A DNA stretch of 64,000 bases from Marinomonas profundimaris (GTDB taxonomy: Bacteria; Pseudomonadota; Gammaproteobacteria; Pseudomonadales; Marinomonadaceae). The position numbers and the translations under genes were made by a program. Position 1 is the stretch's first letter. Every line of letters starts with the position of its first letter. The stretch spans positions 372,001-436,000 of the forward strand of contig NZ_AYOZ01000001.1 of NCBI RefSeq assembly GCF_000508165.1, given 5' to 3'. Positions 1-9,019 of the stretch are shown here, in pieces. The notes beneath the pieces were generated by a model that saw only the letters and a program-made list of their open reading frames with translations, had not been told where the DNA came from and did no database searches.

Positions 1-834
1 TTAGATATTAGTAAAGTTTCCATCGAGTTCCCAACGGCAAAAGGCTCATTTAAAGCGCTTGATAGTGTCAGTTTAAAAATAGAAAAAGGGGAGTTTGTTT
101 CTCTTATTGGACACTCTGGTTGTGGTAAATCGACGGTGCTGAATATTGTTGCAGGACTGTATGACGCAACGGAAGGCGGCATTCTATTGGATGGTAAAGA
201 GGTTAAAGGTCCAGGACCAGAAAGAGCGGTTGTCTTTCAAAACCATTCATTGCTGCCATGGTTAACGTCTTATCAAAATGTTGAATTGGCCGTAAAACAG
301 GTTTTTAAGAAAACCAAATCCAAAAAAGAAATGCACGATTGGATCATGCATAACTTAGAACTTGTTCACATGACGCACGCCGCAGATAAACGTCCAGATG
401 AGATTTCAGGTGGTATGAAGCAGCGCGTCGGTATCGCGCGTGCGCTGGCGATGGAGCCAAGCGTGCTGTTGATGGATGAGCCTTTTGGTGCTTTGGATGC
501 GTTAACTCGAGCGCATCTGCAGGATTCTCTTATGGAAATCCAAAAAGACTTAAACAACACCGTCATTATGATTACTCATGATGTGGATGAAGCGGTTCTG
601 TTATCGGATCGTATTGTCATGATGACCAATGGCCCAGAAGCGACCATCGGTGAGATTTTGAGTGTCGATTTGGAGCGTCCTCGTGATCGCTTAGCGTTAG
701 CAAATGACCCTAAATATGTGGATTACCGCGCACAAGTGCTGACCTTTTTGTATGAAAAGCAACGTAAGGTCGAACCCATCGTGGCGGTTAAAGAAGCAAA
801 GCCCACTGAAAATAATAAAGTGGCAAACGCTTAA
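1..834 (+). CDS. nrtD: Nitrate/nitrite ABC transporter ATP-binding protein, 5' truncated
   Basis: The open frame runs from base 1 without a start, so the N-terminus lies outside the window. It is an ABC ATPase of the nitrate/sulfonate/taurine class that would energise a periplasmic-binding-protein-dependent importer at the inner membrane. Visible motifs are Walker A GHSGCGKST (nt 109-135), the Q-loop (VVFQNHSLLPW), the signature ISGGMKQR, Walker B LLMDEPFGALD and the switch histidine in MITHDVDEA. The tail after the ATPase core is short, which fits an NrtD/NasD-type subunit rather than an NrtC-type fusion. The next gene starts one base after its stop and the nitrite and nitrate reductase genes follow, so nitrate or nitrite is the likely substrate. 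The permease and binding-protein genes should lie upstream. Confidence 0.88.
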   Translation, partial: LDISKVSIEFPTAKGSFKALDSVSLKIEKGEFVSLIGHSGCGKSTVLNIVAGLYDATEGGILLDGKEVKGPGPERAVVFQNHSLLPWLTSYQNVELAVKQVFKKTKSKKEMHDWIMHNLELVHMTHAADKRPDEISGGMKQRVGIARALAMEPSVLLMDEPFGALDALTRAHLQDSLMEIQKDLNNTVIMITHDVDEAVLLSDRIVMMTNGPEATIGEILSVDLERPRDRLALANDPKYVDYRAQVLTFLYEKQRKVEPIVAVKEAKPTENNKVANA

Positions 835-835
835 T

Positions 836-2068
836 ATGACTCTCCAATCGAATCTTGTTCGTATTGTTATTGTGGGTGCAGGCATGGCGGGCAGCAAGCT
901 GGCACATGATTTAATGCAGCAACAAAACGCGCATTATTCCATTACGTTAATTGGTGAAGAGGCTCAAGTTGGCTACAACCGAATCATGTTGTCTTCTTTG
1001 TTGGCGAATGACATTTCGGATGCGGAAATGCCATTGGTTGATACCGAAAAAATGCAGCGTGAAGGCATTCATATCATTTCTGGCGATGGTGTTGTTTCCA
1101 TGGATTTGGCTGGAAAAATACTCGTTTTAGAAAGCGGTCAATCGGTGTCATATGACAAGCTTGTTATTGCGACCGGCTCGCGAGCCAGAATATTGCCAAT
1201 TGATGGTGCAAGCGCGTCAAATGTTATGGGTTTTCGCACATGGCAAGACGTAGATCAAATGACTCAACTGGATAATGCACAGCCAATCTGTGTGATTGGT
1301 GGTGGTTTGTTGGGTTTGGAAGCCGCTGTTGGTCTGGCAAAGCGTGGTCACGTTGTCACCGTGTTTCATCGTTCGAAATGGTTGTTAAATCGACAGCTTG
1401 ATGTGGAATCGGCCCAACTCTTGCTTAAACGATTAGAGGGCATGGGGATTCAATTTCGATTAGGTGAATCTCCCGCTTCATTTTTGCAATCGAAGGAAGG
1501 CTTGGTGACGCATGCCGTTTGCCAGAATGGCGAACAAATGGCGGCGAATTTAGTCGTAATGGCCGCTGGTATTGCGCCAGAAGTGGCGCTGGCGAAAGCC
1601 GCCGGTTTGAAAGTGGATCAAGCCATATTAGTGGATGAAAAAATGCAAACGTCTCATTCGGATGTGTTTGCATTGGGCGAATGTTGTGAGTTTGATCAAC
1701 AAACATTTGGTTTGGTCGCACCTATTTGGACGCAGATCAAAGTGTTGATGGCGGTGTTGAACGGAGAGGAAGCCCGTTTTGCGATTGAGCCAACACCAAC
1801 CAAGCTCAAAGTATCGGGTGTGAATCTTTTTTCAGTCGGAAGGATTCAGCCAACTCAGGGAGATTCCTGCATTTTTTTTAAAGATGTAGGAGCAAATCAT
1901 TACCGCAAACTGGTGGTCAACGACGGCTTACTGGTTGGGGCAATTCTTTATGGCAACGTCGCCGATGGAAGCTGGTATTTCCAGCTTATTCAAAACAAGA
2001 CAAACATCTCTGACATGCTTGAATTACTGATTTTTGGCGAAGCGTATTGCCGTCCTCAAGTAGCTTAA
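836..2068 (+). CDS. nasC: NasC-like FAD/NADH oxidoreductase, electron-transfer subunit for nitrate reductase
   Basis: A 410-residue flavoprotein of the pyridine nucleotide-disulphide oxidoreductase fold. An N-terminal FAD Rossmann motif (IVIVGAGMAGSKLA, residues about 9-22) is followed by a mid-protein NAD motif (VIGGGLLGLEAA) and an FAD-closing segment (SDVFALGEC). It resembles the N-terminal half of NirB but has no Fe-S or sirohaem domains. In Klebsiella, NasC passes electrons from NADH to NasA, and this gene fits that role. The open frame extends upstream to 752, but the ATG at 836 is chosen because it sits one base after the transporter stop and begins right before the FAD motif. Nitrite reductase-like or rubredoxin reductase-like annotations are possible alternatives. 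Confidence 0.8.
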   Translation: MTLQSNLVRIVIVGAGMAGSKLAHDLMQQQNAHYSITLIGEEAQVGYNRIMLSSLLANDISDAEMPLVDTEKMQREGIHIISGDGVVSMDLAGKILVLESGQSVSYDKLVIATGSRARILPIDGASASNVMGFRTWQDVDQMTQLDNAQPICVIGGGLLGLEAAVGLAKRGHVVTVFHRSKWLLNRQLDVESAQLLLKRLEGMGIQFRLGESPASFLQSKEGLVTHAVCQNGEQMAANLVVMAAGIAPEVALAKAAGLKVDQAILVDEKMQTSHSDVFALGECCEFDQQTFGLVAPIWTQIKVLMAVLNGEEARFAIEPTPTKLKVSGVNLFSVGRIQPTQGDSCIFFKDVGANHYRKLVVNDGLLVGAILYGNVADGSWYFQLIQNKTNISDMLELLIFGEAYCRPQVA

Positions 2069-2118
2069 ATAAGCCGTTCTAGATGTTATAAGAAAAAATG
2101 TAAGCAAGGGGAAATACG

Positions 2119-4677
2119 ATGACTTCCAATACACCTCTATCGGCGAATAAACCACATCTTGTTGTGGTGGGTAACGGCATGGTAGGCCATCACTTTGTAG
2201 AGCAAGTAATCGCTCAAGGTGGCCATGAAATTTTTCATATTACTGTTTTTGGTGAAGAGCCGCATTTAGCCTATGACCGTGTGCATTTAAGTGAATATTT
2301 CACTGGCAAAGGCGCGGCAGATTTGGCGATGACGGACGGTACTTTATACGATGATAACGGTGTTCGTTATTTTACCAATAGCTTGGTCACTGAAATAGAT
2401 CGTAAAACGAAACAACTTTGTCTAAAAAGCGGCGAGTCGCTGTCTTACGACAAGCTTGTGTTGGCGACAGGTTCTTATCCTTTTGTGCCGCCAATTCCGG
2501 GTCACAAACGTGACAATACCTTTGTTTATCGTACGCTTGAAGATTTGGATGCGATTCGTGACTGTGCGAAAACAGTGACGCGCGGTACGGTGGTTGGTGG
2601 TGGTTTATTGGGATTGGAAGCCGCCAATGCACTTAAAAACCTAGGGCTTGAGACGAGTGTGGTTGAGTTTGCACCACGCCTGATGCCTGTTCAGCTCGAT
2701 GAAAAAGGTGGCAGTGTTCTTAAAGGTATGATTGAGGGCTTGGACGTGAAGGTCTATACCGACACGGCGACGAAAGACATTGTTGATGGTGAAACGTCTT
2801 TTCATCGCATGAACTTTGCTGATGGCACGCACCTTGAAACCGATTTGATTTTGTTTTCAGCGGGCATTCGCCCTCAAGACGCCTTGGCAAAGCAGTCTGG
2901 CTTAGACATGGGTGAGCGTGGCGGTATTACCATTAATAATTATTGTCAGACGAGCGATGAAGATATTTATTCTATTGGCGAGTGTGCACTTTGGAATAAC
3001 CGTATTTACGGTTTGGTTGCGCCAGGTTACACCATGGCAAAAGCGGCTGCGGGTCATTTGTTAGGCGATGTGAGTGTGTCTTTTACGGGCGCTGATATGA
3101 GTACAAAGCTTAAATTACTTGGTTGTGATGTAGGTTCTGTCGGCGATGCGCATGCTCAAACACAAGGCTGTAAGGTCTTTGTTTATCAAGATGAGATAAG
3201 CCAAAGCTACCGTAAAATGGTGGTTTCTGAAGATGGTAAGAAATTATTGGGTGCGGTGCTGGTTGGTGATAACAGCTATTACGATACGTTACTGCAATAC
3301 TACCTCAACGCGATTGATCTACCCGAACAAGCGCAGTCATTGATTTTACCTGCGATGGACGGCGCGCCAGCTGCCTTAGGCGTTGATGCGTTACCAGCAA
3401 CCGCTTCAATCTGTAGTTGTCACAACGTTTCTAAGCAAGATATCAGCGATGCAGTTTGTAATGGTGCCTTGTCTGTTGGTGATGTTAAAGGTGTGACGAA
3501 AGCCGGAACGGGTTGTGGTGGTTGTGCGGCCCTGTTGAAAAAAGTGGTTGATAATGAATTGCTTGCACTTGGGGTTGAGGTCAGCACAGACATCTGTGAG
3601 CACTTTTCTTATACGCGCCAAGACTTATATAACATGGTGAAAATTGAAGAGATTAAGAGTTTTGGTAGCCTGCTAGAAAAACATGGTAAAGGCCATGGTT
3701 GTGAGATTTGTAAACCGGCTGTGGGTTCTATTTTAGCCAGTGTTTGGAACGATTATGTGCTGAAAAAAGAACACATCAGTCTTCAGGATACCAACGATCG
3801 TTTCTTAGCGAACATGCAAAAGGACGGTACCTATTCGGTGGTTCCCCGCATTCCTGGCGGTGAAATTACACCAGAAAGATTGATTGTGTTAGGTGAAGTG
3901 GCCAAAGAATATAACCTGTATACCAAGGTGACAGGCGGTCAGCGTATCGATTTATTTGGTGCGACCTTGGCCCAGTTACCTGAAATTTGGGCCAAGTTAA
4001 TTGCAGCGGGTTTTGAGACAGGGCAAGCGTATGGTAAGTCACTGCGAACGGTGAAATCGTGCGTGGGAAGTACGTGGTGTCGTTATGGTGTGAATGACAG
4101 CATGAAAATGGCGATCGACCTTGAGAATCGTTATAAAGGGCTACGCTCGCCTCATAAGATTAAATTCGCGGTATCAGGCTGTACGCGTGAGTGTGCGGAA
4201 GCGCAAAGCAAGGACATCGGTGTGATAGCAACGGAAGGCGGCTGGAACCTTTATGTTTGTGGTAATGGCGGAATGAAACCTCGCCATGGCGATTTATTCG
4301 CAACGGATCTAGACGACGAAACCTTGATTAAGTACATCGATCGCGTGTTGATGTTTTACACAAAAACCGCCGATCGTCTTCAGCGAACGTCAGTTTGGAT
4401 GGATGGTTTAGAAGGCGGTTTAGCGTATCTCAAAGACGTAGTGATTAATGACAAGCTTGGTTTGTGTGAAGAATTGGAAAACCGCATGGCGCATGTCGTG
4501 GATACATTTCAATGTGAGTGGAAAACCACGCTAGAAGACCCAGAAGCGCTAAAAACGTTCCGCCAATTTGTAAACTATGACGGCGCGGATACGAATGTCG
4601 TGTTTGTGGAAGAGCGTAATCAGGTTCGCCCAGCAACCGATTTTGAAAAACAACAGTTAATAGCGAAAGTGGGGTAA
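2119..4677 (+). CDS. nirB: Assimilatory NADH-nitrite reductase, large subunit
   Basis: At 852 residues this is the normal length for NirB, which reduces nitrite to ammonium with six electrons from NAD(P)H in the cytoplasm. Domains in order: an FAD/NAD(P) oxidoreductase module (residues about 10-420), a BFD-like [2Fe-2S] domain with Cys432, Cys434, Cys466 and Cys469, a second Cys pair (528, 531), and the sulfite/nitrite reductase domain. The sirohaem/[4Fe-4S] ligands there are Cys648, Cys654, Cys688 and Cys692 (CVGSTWC and CTREC). The Shine-Dalgarno AAGGGG at 2106-2111 supports the start at 2119. nirD follows after four bases. Confidence 0.95.
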   Translation: MTSNTPLSANKPHLVVVGNGMVGHHFVEQVIAQGGHEIFHITVFGEEPHLAYDRVHLSEYFTGKGAADLAMTDGTLYDDNGVRYFTNSLVTEIDRKTKQLCLKSGESLSYDKLVLATGSYPFVPPIPGHKRDNTFVYRTLEDLDAIRDCAKTVTRGTVVGGGLLGLEAANALKNLGLETSVVEFAPRLMPVQLDEKGGSVLKGMIEGLDVKVYTDTATKDIVDGETSFHRMNFADGTHLETDLILFSAGIRPQDALAKQSGLDMGERGGITINNYCQTSDEDIYSIGECALWNNRIYGLVAPGYTMAKAAAGHLLGDVSVSFTGADMSTKLKLLGCDVGSVGDAHAQTQGCKVFVYQDEISQSYRKMVVSEDGKKLLGAVLVGDNSYYDTLLQYYLNAIDLPEQAQSLILPAMDGAPAALGVDALPATASICSCHNVSKQDISDAVCNGALSVGDVKGVTKAGTGCGGCAALLKKVVDNELLALGVEVSTDICEHFSYTRQDLYNMVKIEEIKSFGSLLEKHGKGHGCEICKPAVGSILASVWNDYVLKKEHISLQDTNDRFLANMQKDGTYSVVPRIPGGEITPERLIVLGEVAKEYNLYTKVTGGQRIDLFGATLAQLPEIWAKLIAAGFETGQAYGKSLRTVKSCVGSTWCRYGVNDSMKMAIDLENRYKGLRSPHKIKFAVSGCTRECAEAQSKDIGVIATEGGWNLYVCGNGGMKPRHGDLFATDLDDETLIKYIDRVLMFYTKTADRLQRTSVWMDGLEGGLAYLKDVVINDKLGLCEELENRMAHVVDTFQCEWKTTLEDPEALKTFRQFVNYDGADTNVVFVEERNQVRPATDFEKQQLIAKVG

Positions 4678-4681
4678 TAAG

Positions 4682-5014
4682 ATGACGATGCAGTGGAAAT
4701 TAGTGTGTAAGCAAAGTGATCTTGTTGTCGATGCCGGAGTGGCTGCCATGGTGAATGGTGAGCAGGTCGCGCTTTTTTATGTACCTGAATCAGAAGACAA
4801 AATCTTTGCAATTGGTAACTGGGATCCTATTGGGAAAGCCAATGTGTTGTCGAGAGGTTTAATCGCACATTTACAAGGCGTCTGGGTTGTTGCGAGTCCG
4901 TTGTATAAGCAGCACTTTGTTTTGTCTTCAGGTGCGTGTCTGGAAGAAGATATTTGTGTGCCACATTGGCAAGTGAAGTTAGACGGCGATGATGTTTACA
5001 TTGCCGGACATTGA
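4682..5014 (+). CDS. nirD: Nitrite reductase small subunit
   Basis: The 110-residue NirD partner of NirB. It has the Rieske-like fold of the family but no CxH...CxxH iron-sulfur ligands, as is usual for NirD. The conserved segments NWDPIGKANVLSRGLI and WVVASPLYKQ are present. A second in-frame ATG two codons in (4688) is an equally possible start. It is the last gene before a stem-loop at 5020-5051, and nasA then starts a new transcription unit. Confidence 0.92.
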   Translation: MTMQWKLVCKQSDLVVDAGVAAMVNGEQVALFYVPESEDKIFAIGNWDPIGKANVLSRGLIAHLQGVWVVASPLYKQHFVLSSGACLEEDICVPHWQVKLDGDDVYIAGH

Positions 5015-5018
5015 ACAT

Positions 5019-5051
5019 GACGGCGCATTTTTCAAATAGATGCGCCGTTTT
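5019..5051 (+). terminator. Stem-loop after nirD, probable terminator
   Basis: A nine-base perfect stem, ACGGCGCAT (5020-5028) against ATGCGCCGT (5040-5048), with an 11-base loop and a short T run (TTTTGG). It lies just after the nirD stop and would end the nirBD transcript. The T run is short, so termination may be partial. Confidence 0.65.
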
Positions 5052-5136
5052 GGTGCTTTGTGTCTAGCGTGATGCCTATGCGGTTCGTTAATTGGTTGTA
5101 AAGTAGTGATACGAAAGTAAAAATACCCTTTTGAAG

Positions 5137-5153
5137 TTGGCTTGTTAATTGCT
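5137..5153 (+). promoter_or_regulatory. Candidate sigma-54 promoter for nasA
   Basis: TTGGCTTGTTAATTGCT matches the sigma-54 consensus YTGGCACG-N4-TTGCW closely. The invariant GG is at 5139-5140 and GC at 5151-5152, ten bases apart. The expected start of transcription is near 5163-5164, which gives a leader of about 150 nt before nasA. Sigma-54 (NtrC) control of nitrate assimilation genes is established in enterobacteria and pseudomonads; here it is inferred from the match and context. Confidence 0.6.
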
Positions 5154-5177
5154 TTACTTTATATAACTGATGCATCT

Positions 5178-5271
5178 TGAGCCGACGAAGGTTCACACAT
5201 AAAGCAGTCAGATATTACAAAAGGCAACGAGGCCCAATCGCTTTTCTAGAAAAGCGATTGGGCCTTTTTTG
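5178..5271 (+). promoter_or_regulatory. nasA leader: two hexaloop hairpins and intrinsic terminator, probable ANTAR antitermination element
   Basis: Hairpin P1 is TGAGCC/GGTTCA (5178-5183 with 5190-5195, one G-U pair) closing the six-base loop GACGAA. Hairpin P2 is GGC/GCC (5223-5225 with 5232-5234) closing the six-base loop AACGAG. P2 shares bases with the 5' arm of a perfect 16-bp terminator stem (5230-5245 with 5250-5265, loop CTAG) followed by TTTTTTG and more T. P2 and the terminator therefore exclude each other. This is the arrangement of leaders read by ANTAR proteins such as NasR, NasT and EutV, where loop A1 and G4 matter. P2 fits that rule; P1 has G at position 1. No nasR or nasST gene is in this window. 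Confidence 0.68.
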
Positions 5272-5312
5272 TTTTTTTAAGGTGTTTTTGAAAACGGTTT
5301 AAAGGAAGGTCC

Positions 5313-8000
5313 ATGACAGCAACAATTGCAAAAACGACTTGTCCATATTGTGGCGTAGGATGTGGTGTCAATTTTACGGTTCCAGATTCTACATCCAAAT
5401 CTGGACTGACAGAGGTTCCCCCTGTTTCTGGTGATCTTGATCATCCTGCCAATTTTGGTCGTCTTTGTGTTAAGGGCAGCAGTCTTTCCCAAACGCTGCA
5501 ATCTGATGATAGATTACTGGCTCCTAGCGTGAATGGTGACGTTGTTTCTTGGGATTCAGCATTGGAAACGGTGAGTGGAAAAATTGCACAAGTGGTAAAA
5601 GATCATGGTCCTGATTCCTTTGCGTTTTATCTGTCTGGTCAAATTCTTACCGAAGATTATTATGTCGCCAATAAGTTAGCGAAAGGCTTTATCGGTACGG
5701 CTAATGTCGATACAAACTCTCGTTTGTGTATGGCGTCTGCTGTAGTGGGTTATAAGCGTGCATTTGGTTCGGATACGGTGCCTTGTAATTACGAAGATTT
5801 AGAGCTGTGTGATTTATTGATTATGGTCGGTTCAAACGCGGCTTGGACGCACCCCATTTTATATCAAAGAATAGTGGAAGCGAAAAAGCAGCGTCCTAAT
5901 ATGAAAGTTGTAGTGGTTGATCCTAGAGAGACAGCCACCTGCGATATTGCCGATTTGCATTTGGCCATTAAACCGGGAAGCGATGCGGCTATTTTTTCAT
6001 TTTTGCTGCAACACTCTGTGCAGGCTGGTGTGTTGGATAATGGTTTTATATCTCGACACACAAATGGTTTTAAAGAGGCGCTAAATCAGGCGTTGGAATC
6101 GACGCCGACGTTGACGTCGGCCGCGAATTTTTGTGGTATTAGTGACGAAGACTTAATGCAGTTGGCCAATTGGTGGGTTGAAACGCCTGAGACGGTGACC
6201 TTTTATTCCCAAGGTATCAATCAATCCTCCTCTGGTGTAGACAAGTGTAATGCGATTATTAACTGCCATTTAGCAACAGGCCGAATAGGCAAAGAAGGCG
6301 CTGGGCCATTTTCGATTACCGGACAGCCGAATGCTATGGGCGGACGAGAAGTGGGTGGTTTGGCAAACCAATTGGCGGCACACATGGACTTTGCAACACC
6401 GGGTGCGCTGGAGTTGGTTCAGCGATTTTGGCAGGCGCCTAATATGGCCACTGAAAATGGCTTAAAAGCCGTAGATTTATTTCAAGCAATGGAAGAAGGC
6501 AAAATTAAAGTTGCTTGGATTATGTCAACGAACCCGATGGTGAGCTTGCCCGATACTGCTCAAGTTAGACGGGCATTAGAAAAGTGCGAATTAGTGATTG
6601 TGAGTGATTGCAAAGCACACACGGACACAACAGCAATGGCGGATGTGCTCTTTCCGGCGACGGGTTGGAGTGAAAAAGACGGCACAGTGACCAATTCCGA
6701 ACGCAGGATTTCTCGCCAGCGTGGTCTATTACCAGCGCCAGGTGAAGCGCAACATGACTGGTGGGCTATTTGTGAAGTCGCGAAACGACTTGGGTATCAA
6801 TCCGCATTTTCTTATCGTAATGTTCATGAAATTTTTGCAGAACATGCTGCATTATCGGCTTTTGAGAACAGCGGAAAACGGGATTTTGATATTGGGCATT
6901 TTAGCCAGATTACCAAGTCTGAATACGATGCTTTGACGCCAGTGCAGTGGCCGGTGCCAAAAGGCCGACCGGAAGGAACGAAGCGAATGTTTGAAGACGG
7001 CCGTTTCTTTACACCAGATAAACGGGCTAAGTTTGTGCCGATCGTTCCCATTTTACCGCTTCAAGAAAAAACATCAGACTGGCCATTTACTCTCAATACA
7101 GGCCGAGTCCGAGATCAATGGCATACGATGACAAGAACCGGTGATGCGGCATTACTCACTAAGCATACGGATCAGCCTTATGTTGAAATTCATCCTAAAG
7201 ATGCAAGGCAACTCGGTATAGAAGATAAAACACTCGTTCGTATTACGTCGCCTTATGGTGAGGTGTTATTGAAAGCAAAAATCAGTCGTGCTGTGGCGCC
7301 GGGGAATGTGTTTGTGCCAATTCATTGGACTCAGCAATTTTCGAATGCATCGGTTGTATCAAATCTTATTCCACAAGTCGTCGACCCTTTATCAGGTCAA
7401 CCTGAATCCAAGCATGCTCAGGTGTCGCTGGAAGCAGTGAAAAACTGCGCTTATGGTGTGGTGATTTCTGCAACACCCTTGGAAACGTTGGACTTTACTT
7501 ATTGGTGCTACGTCCCATCAGAGCATGGCTATCATTACGAGGTGGTTTGGCCGGTCGGGCAAAGTGTGGCTTCTCTCCAGTCTTTATTTACAGATGGGCA
7601 TCAGGAAAAAGGTGAGTGGCTGGAATATACCAACCCCAAAACTCAGCAAATAAGACTGGCGTATATTGATAACCAAAAGCTGGCGCTCGCGGTATACTTG
7701 CATCCGAAACCTGAATCGATTTCCTGTGATTGGTTAGCAATGACATTGGTTAATAATGACGTGCTATCGGATTTGGAACGAATGGCTATCTTAGTGGGTT
7801 CACCGGCCAATGTTGAAGACAAAGGTGAGATAGTGTGTTCGTGCTTCCAGATCGGAAGTAAGCAAATTGAAAAAGCCGTCGCAGGCGGAGTTTGCTCTGT
7901 TGAGGGATTGGGTGCGAAGCTTAAATGCGGCACCAATTGCGGTTCTTGTCTTCCTGAATTGAAACACTTTATACCTATTATCACGGAGTTGTCCGCATGA
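5313..8000 (+). CDS. nasA: Assimilatory nitrate reductase catalytic subunit, with C-terminal BFD-like [2Fe-2S] domain
   Basis: An 895-residue bis-MGD molybdoenzyme that reduces nitrate to nitrite in the cytoplasm. The N-terminal [4Fe-4S] ligands are Cys10, Cys13, Cys17 and Cys52 with the conserved Lys54. The molybdopterin oxidoreductase core and the dinucleotide-binding domain (from about residue 590) follow. The C-terminus carries a BFD-like [2Fe-2S] domain with Cys842, Cys844, Cys876 and Cys879, as in Klebsiella NasA. That fits electron delivery from the NasC-like flavoprotein upstream. There is no Tat signal, as expected for the assimilatory enzyme. An AAGGAAGG ribosome site precedes the ATG. 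The following gene overlaps its stop by four bases. Confidence 0.95.
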   Translation: MTATIAKTTCPYCGVGCGVNFTVPDSTSKSGLTEVPPVSGDLDHPANFGRLCVKGSSLSQTLQSDDRLLAPSVNGDVVSWDSALETVSGKIAQVVKDHGPDSFAFYLSGQILTEDYYVANKLAKGFIGTANVDTNSRLCMASAVVGYKRAFGSDTVPCNYEDLELCDLLIMVGSNAAWTHPILYQRIVEAKKQRPNMKVVVVDPRETATCDIADLHLAIKPGSDAAIFSFLLQHSVQAGVLDNGFISRHTNGFKEALNQALESTPTLTSAANFCGISDEDLMQLANWWVETPETVTFYSQGINQSSSGVDKCNAIINCHLATGRIGKEGAGPFSITGQPNAMGGREVGGLANQLAAHMDFATPGALELVQRFWQAPNMATENGLKAVDLFQAMEEGKIKVAWIMSTNPMVSLPDTAQVRRALEKCELVIVSDCKAHTDTTAMADVLFPATGWSEKDGTVTNSERRISRQRGLLPAPGEAQHDWWAICEVAKRLGYQSAFSYRNVHEIFAEHAALSAFENSGKRDFDIGHFSQITKSEYDALTPVQWPVPKGRPEGTKRMFEDGRFFTPDKRAKFVPIVPILPLQEKTSDWPFTLNTGRVRDQWHTMTRTGDAALLTKHTDQPYVEIHPKDARQLGIEDKTLVRITSPYGEVLLKAKISRAVAPGNVFVPIHWTQQFSNASVVSNLIPQVVDPLSGQPESKHAQVSLEAVKNCAYGVVISATPLETLDFTYWCYVPSEHGYHYEVVWPVGQSVASLQSLFTDGHQEKGEWLEYTNPKTQQIRLAYIDNQKLALAVYLHPKPESISCDWLAMTLVNNDVLSDLERMAILVGSPANVEDKGEIVCSCFQIGSKQIEKAVAGGVCSVEGLGAKLKCGTNCGSCLPELKHFIPIITELSA

Positions 8001-9007
8001 CGACCAGAATGAGTAACGACTTCACACCTTATGTCAGAATCCTAGGGAGAGGAAAAAAGGGCGCGCGCACTTTGACGGTAGAGGAAGCAGAGCATGCCAT
8101 GACACTGATTCTTCGCGGAGATGTTGCCCCAGAGCAATTGGGCGCTTTTTGGATGTTAATTCGAATTCGTGAGGAAACAGTAGAAGAAACTGTAGGCTTT
8201 ACCAAGGCGACGCGTCTTTTCTTAGCGAAAAAAGAAACACTCAATATAAAAGTGGACCTAGATTGGCCTGCGTATGCTGGTAAGCGAAATGAGCTTCCTT
8301 GGTTTTTGTTGGCGGCGCTGGCATTGGCAAATAATGGCTTAAATGTTGTTATGCACGGTCATGCATTTACGGGGGAAGATCGCATCTATGTGGATGAAGC
8401 CATTAAGGGCTTGGGTTTGCCTATTAGCCATTCTTATTTGGATATAAAGCAACGTCTTCATCAGACTGGTTTTGCGTATATTTCATTGAATAGTATAGAC
8501 CCAGTGTTAAGCCAAATGATGGACTTAAAATACACACTTGGTTTACGTTCTCCTGTAAATACCGTAGTACGAATGATGAACCCATTTAGAGCGGATCACA
8601 GTGTTCACGGTGTGTTTCATCGTGGTTACGATGATTTGCATGTCGCGGCTTGTGAACAACTAAACGATCCATCTGTGCTCGTCTTCCGAGGCGGCAATGG
8701 TGAAGCGGAAGTGAACCCTGAACGCGATGTTACGCTGCTAAAGTGGCAGCATGGAATGGCAAGTCAAATGGACTGGCCAAAAGCGGAAAAAGAGCATAAG
8801 CGTCTTAAGCACAATTTAGACCTTTCGCGTCTGGCGGATCATTGGAGTGGTGTTCAAATTGATCAGTTTGGTGAGCAGGCGGTAAGGCAAACGCTTGCGT
8901 CTGTTGCAGGGCTTATTTACGGCGTTGTAACTCATGAAGAGTGCTTGGCGTTGGCTGATGAAATTTGGCAACACCGTAATAAAGATAGTTTGATCAAAGC
9001 GGCATAA
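7997..9007 (+). CDS. ybiB: YbiB/TrpD-like glycosyltransferase-family protein
   Basis: A 336-residue protein of the anthranilate phosphoribosyltransferase (TrpD) fold. A helical N-domain (LTVEEAEHAMTLILRGDVAPEQLGAFWMLIR) precedes the phosphoribosyltransferase-like domain. It matches the YbiB group, which binds nucleic acid and lacks TrpD activity in E. coli; that is family knowledge and not shown here. Its ATGA start overlaps the nasA stop, so it is translationally coupled to the reductase, with mobA just downstream. A second ATG four codons in is an alternative start. A role in nitrate reductase maturation is only suggested by position. Confidence 0.75.
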   Translation: MTTRMSNDFTPYVRILGRGKKGARTLTVEEAEHAMTLILRGDVAPEQLGAFWMLIRIREETVEETVGFTKATRLFLAKKETLNIKVDLDWPAYAGKRNELPWFLLAALALANNGLNVVMHGHAFTGEDRIYVDEAIKGLGLPISHSYLDIKQRLHQTGFAYISLNSIDPVLSQMMDLKYTLGLRSPVNTVVRMMNPFRADHSVHGVFHRGYDDLHVAACEQLNDPSVLVFRGGNGEAEVNPERDVTLLKWQHGMASQMDWPKAEKEHKRLKHNLDLSRLADHWSGVQIDQFGEQAVRQTLASVAGLIYGVVTHEECLALADEIWQHRNKDSLIKAA

Positions 9008-9019
9008 AAGGTGAAGGTC

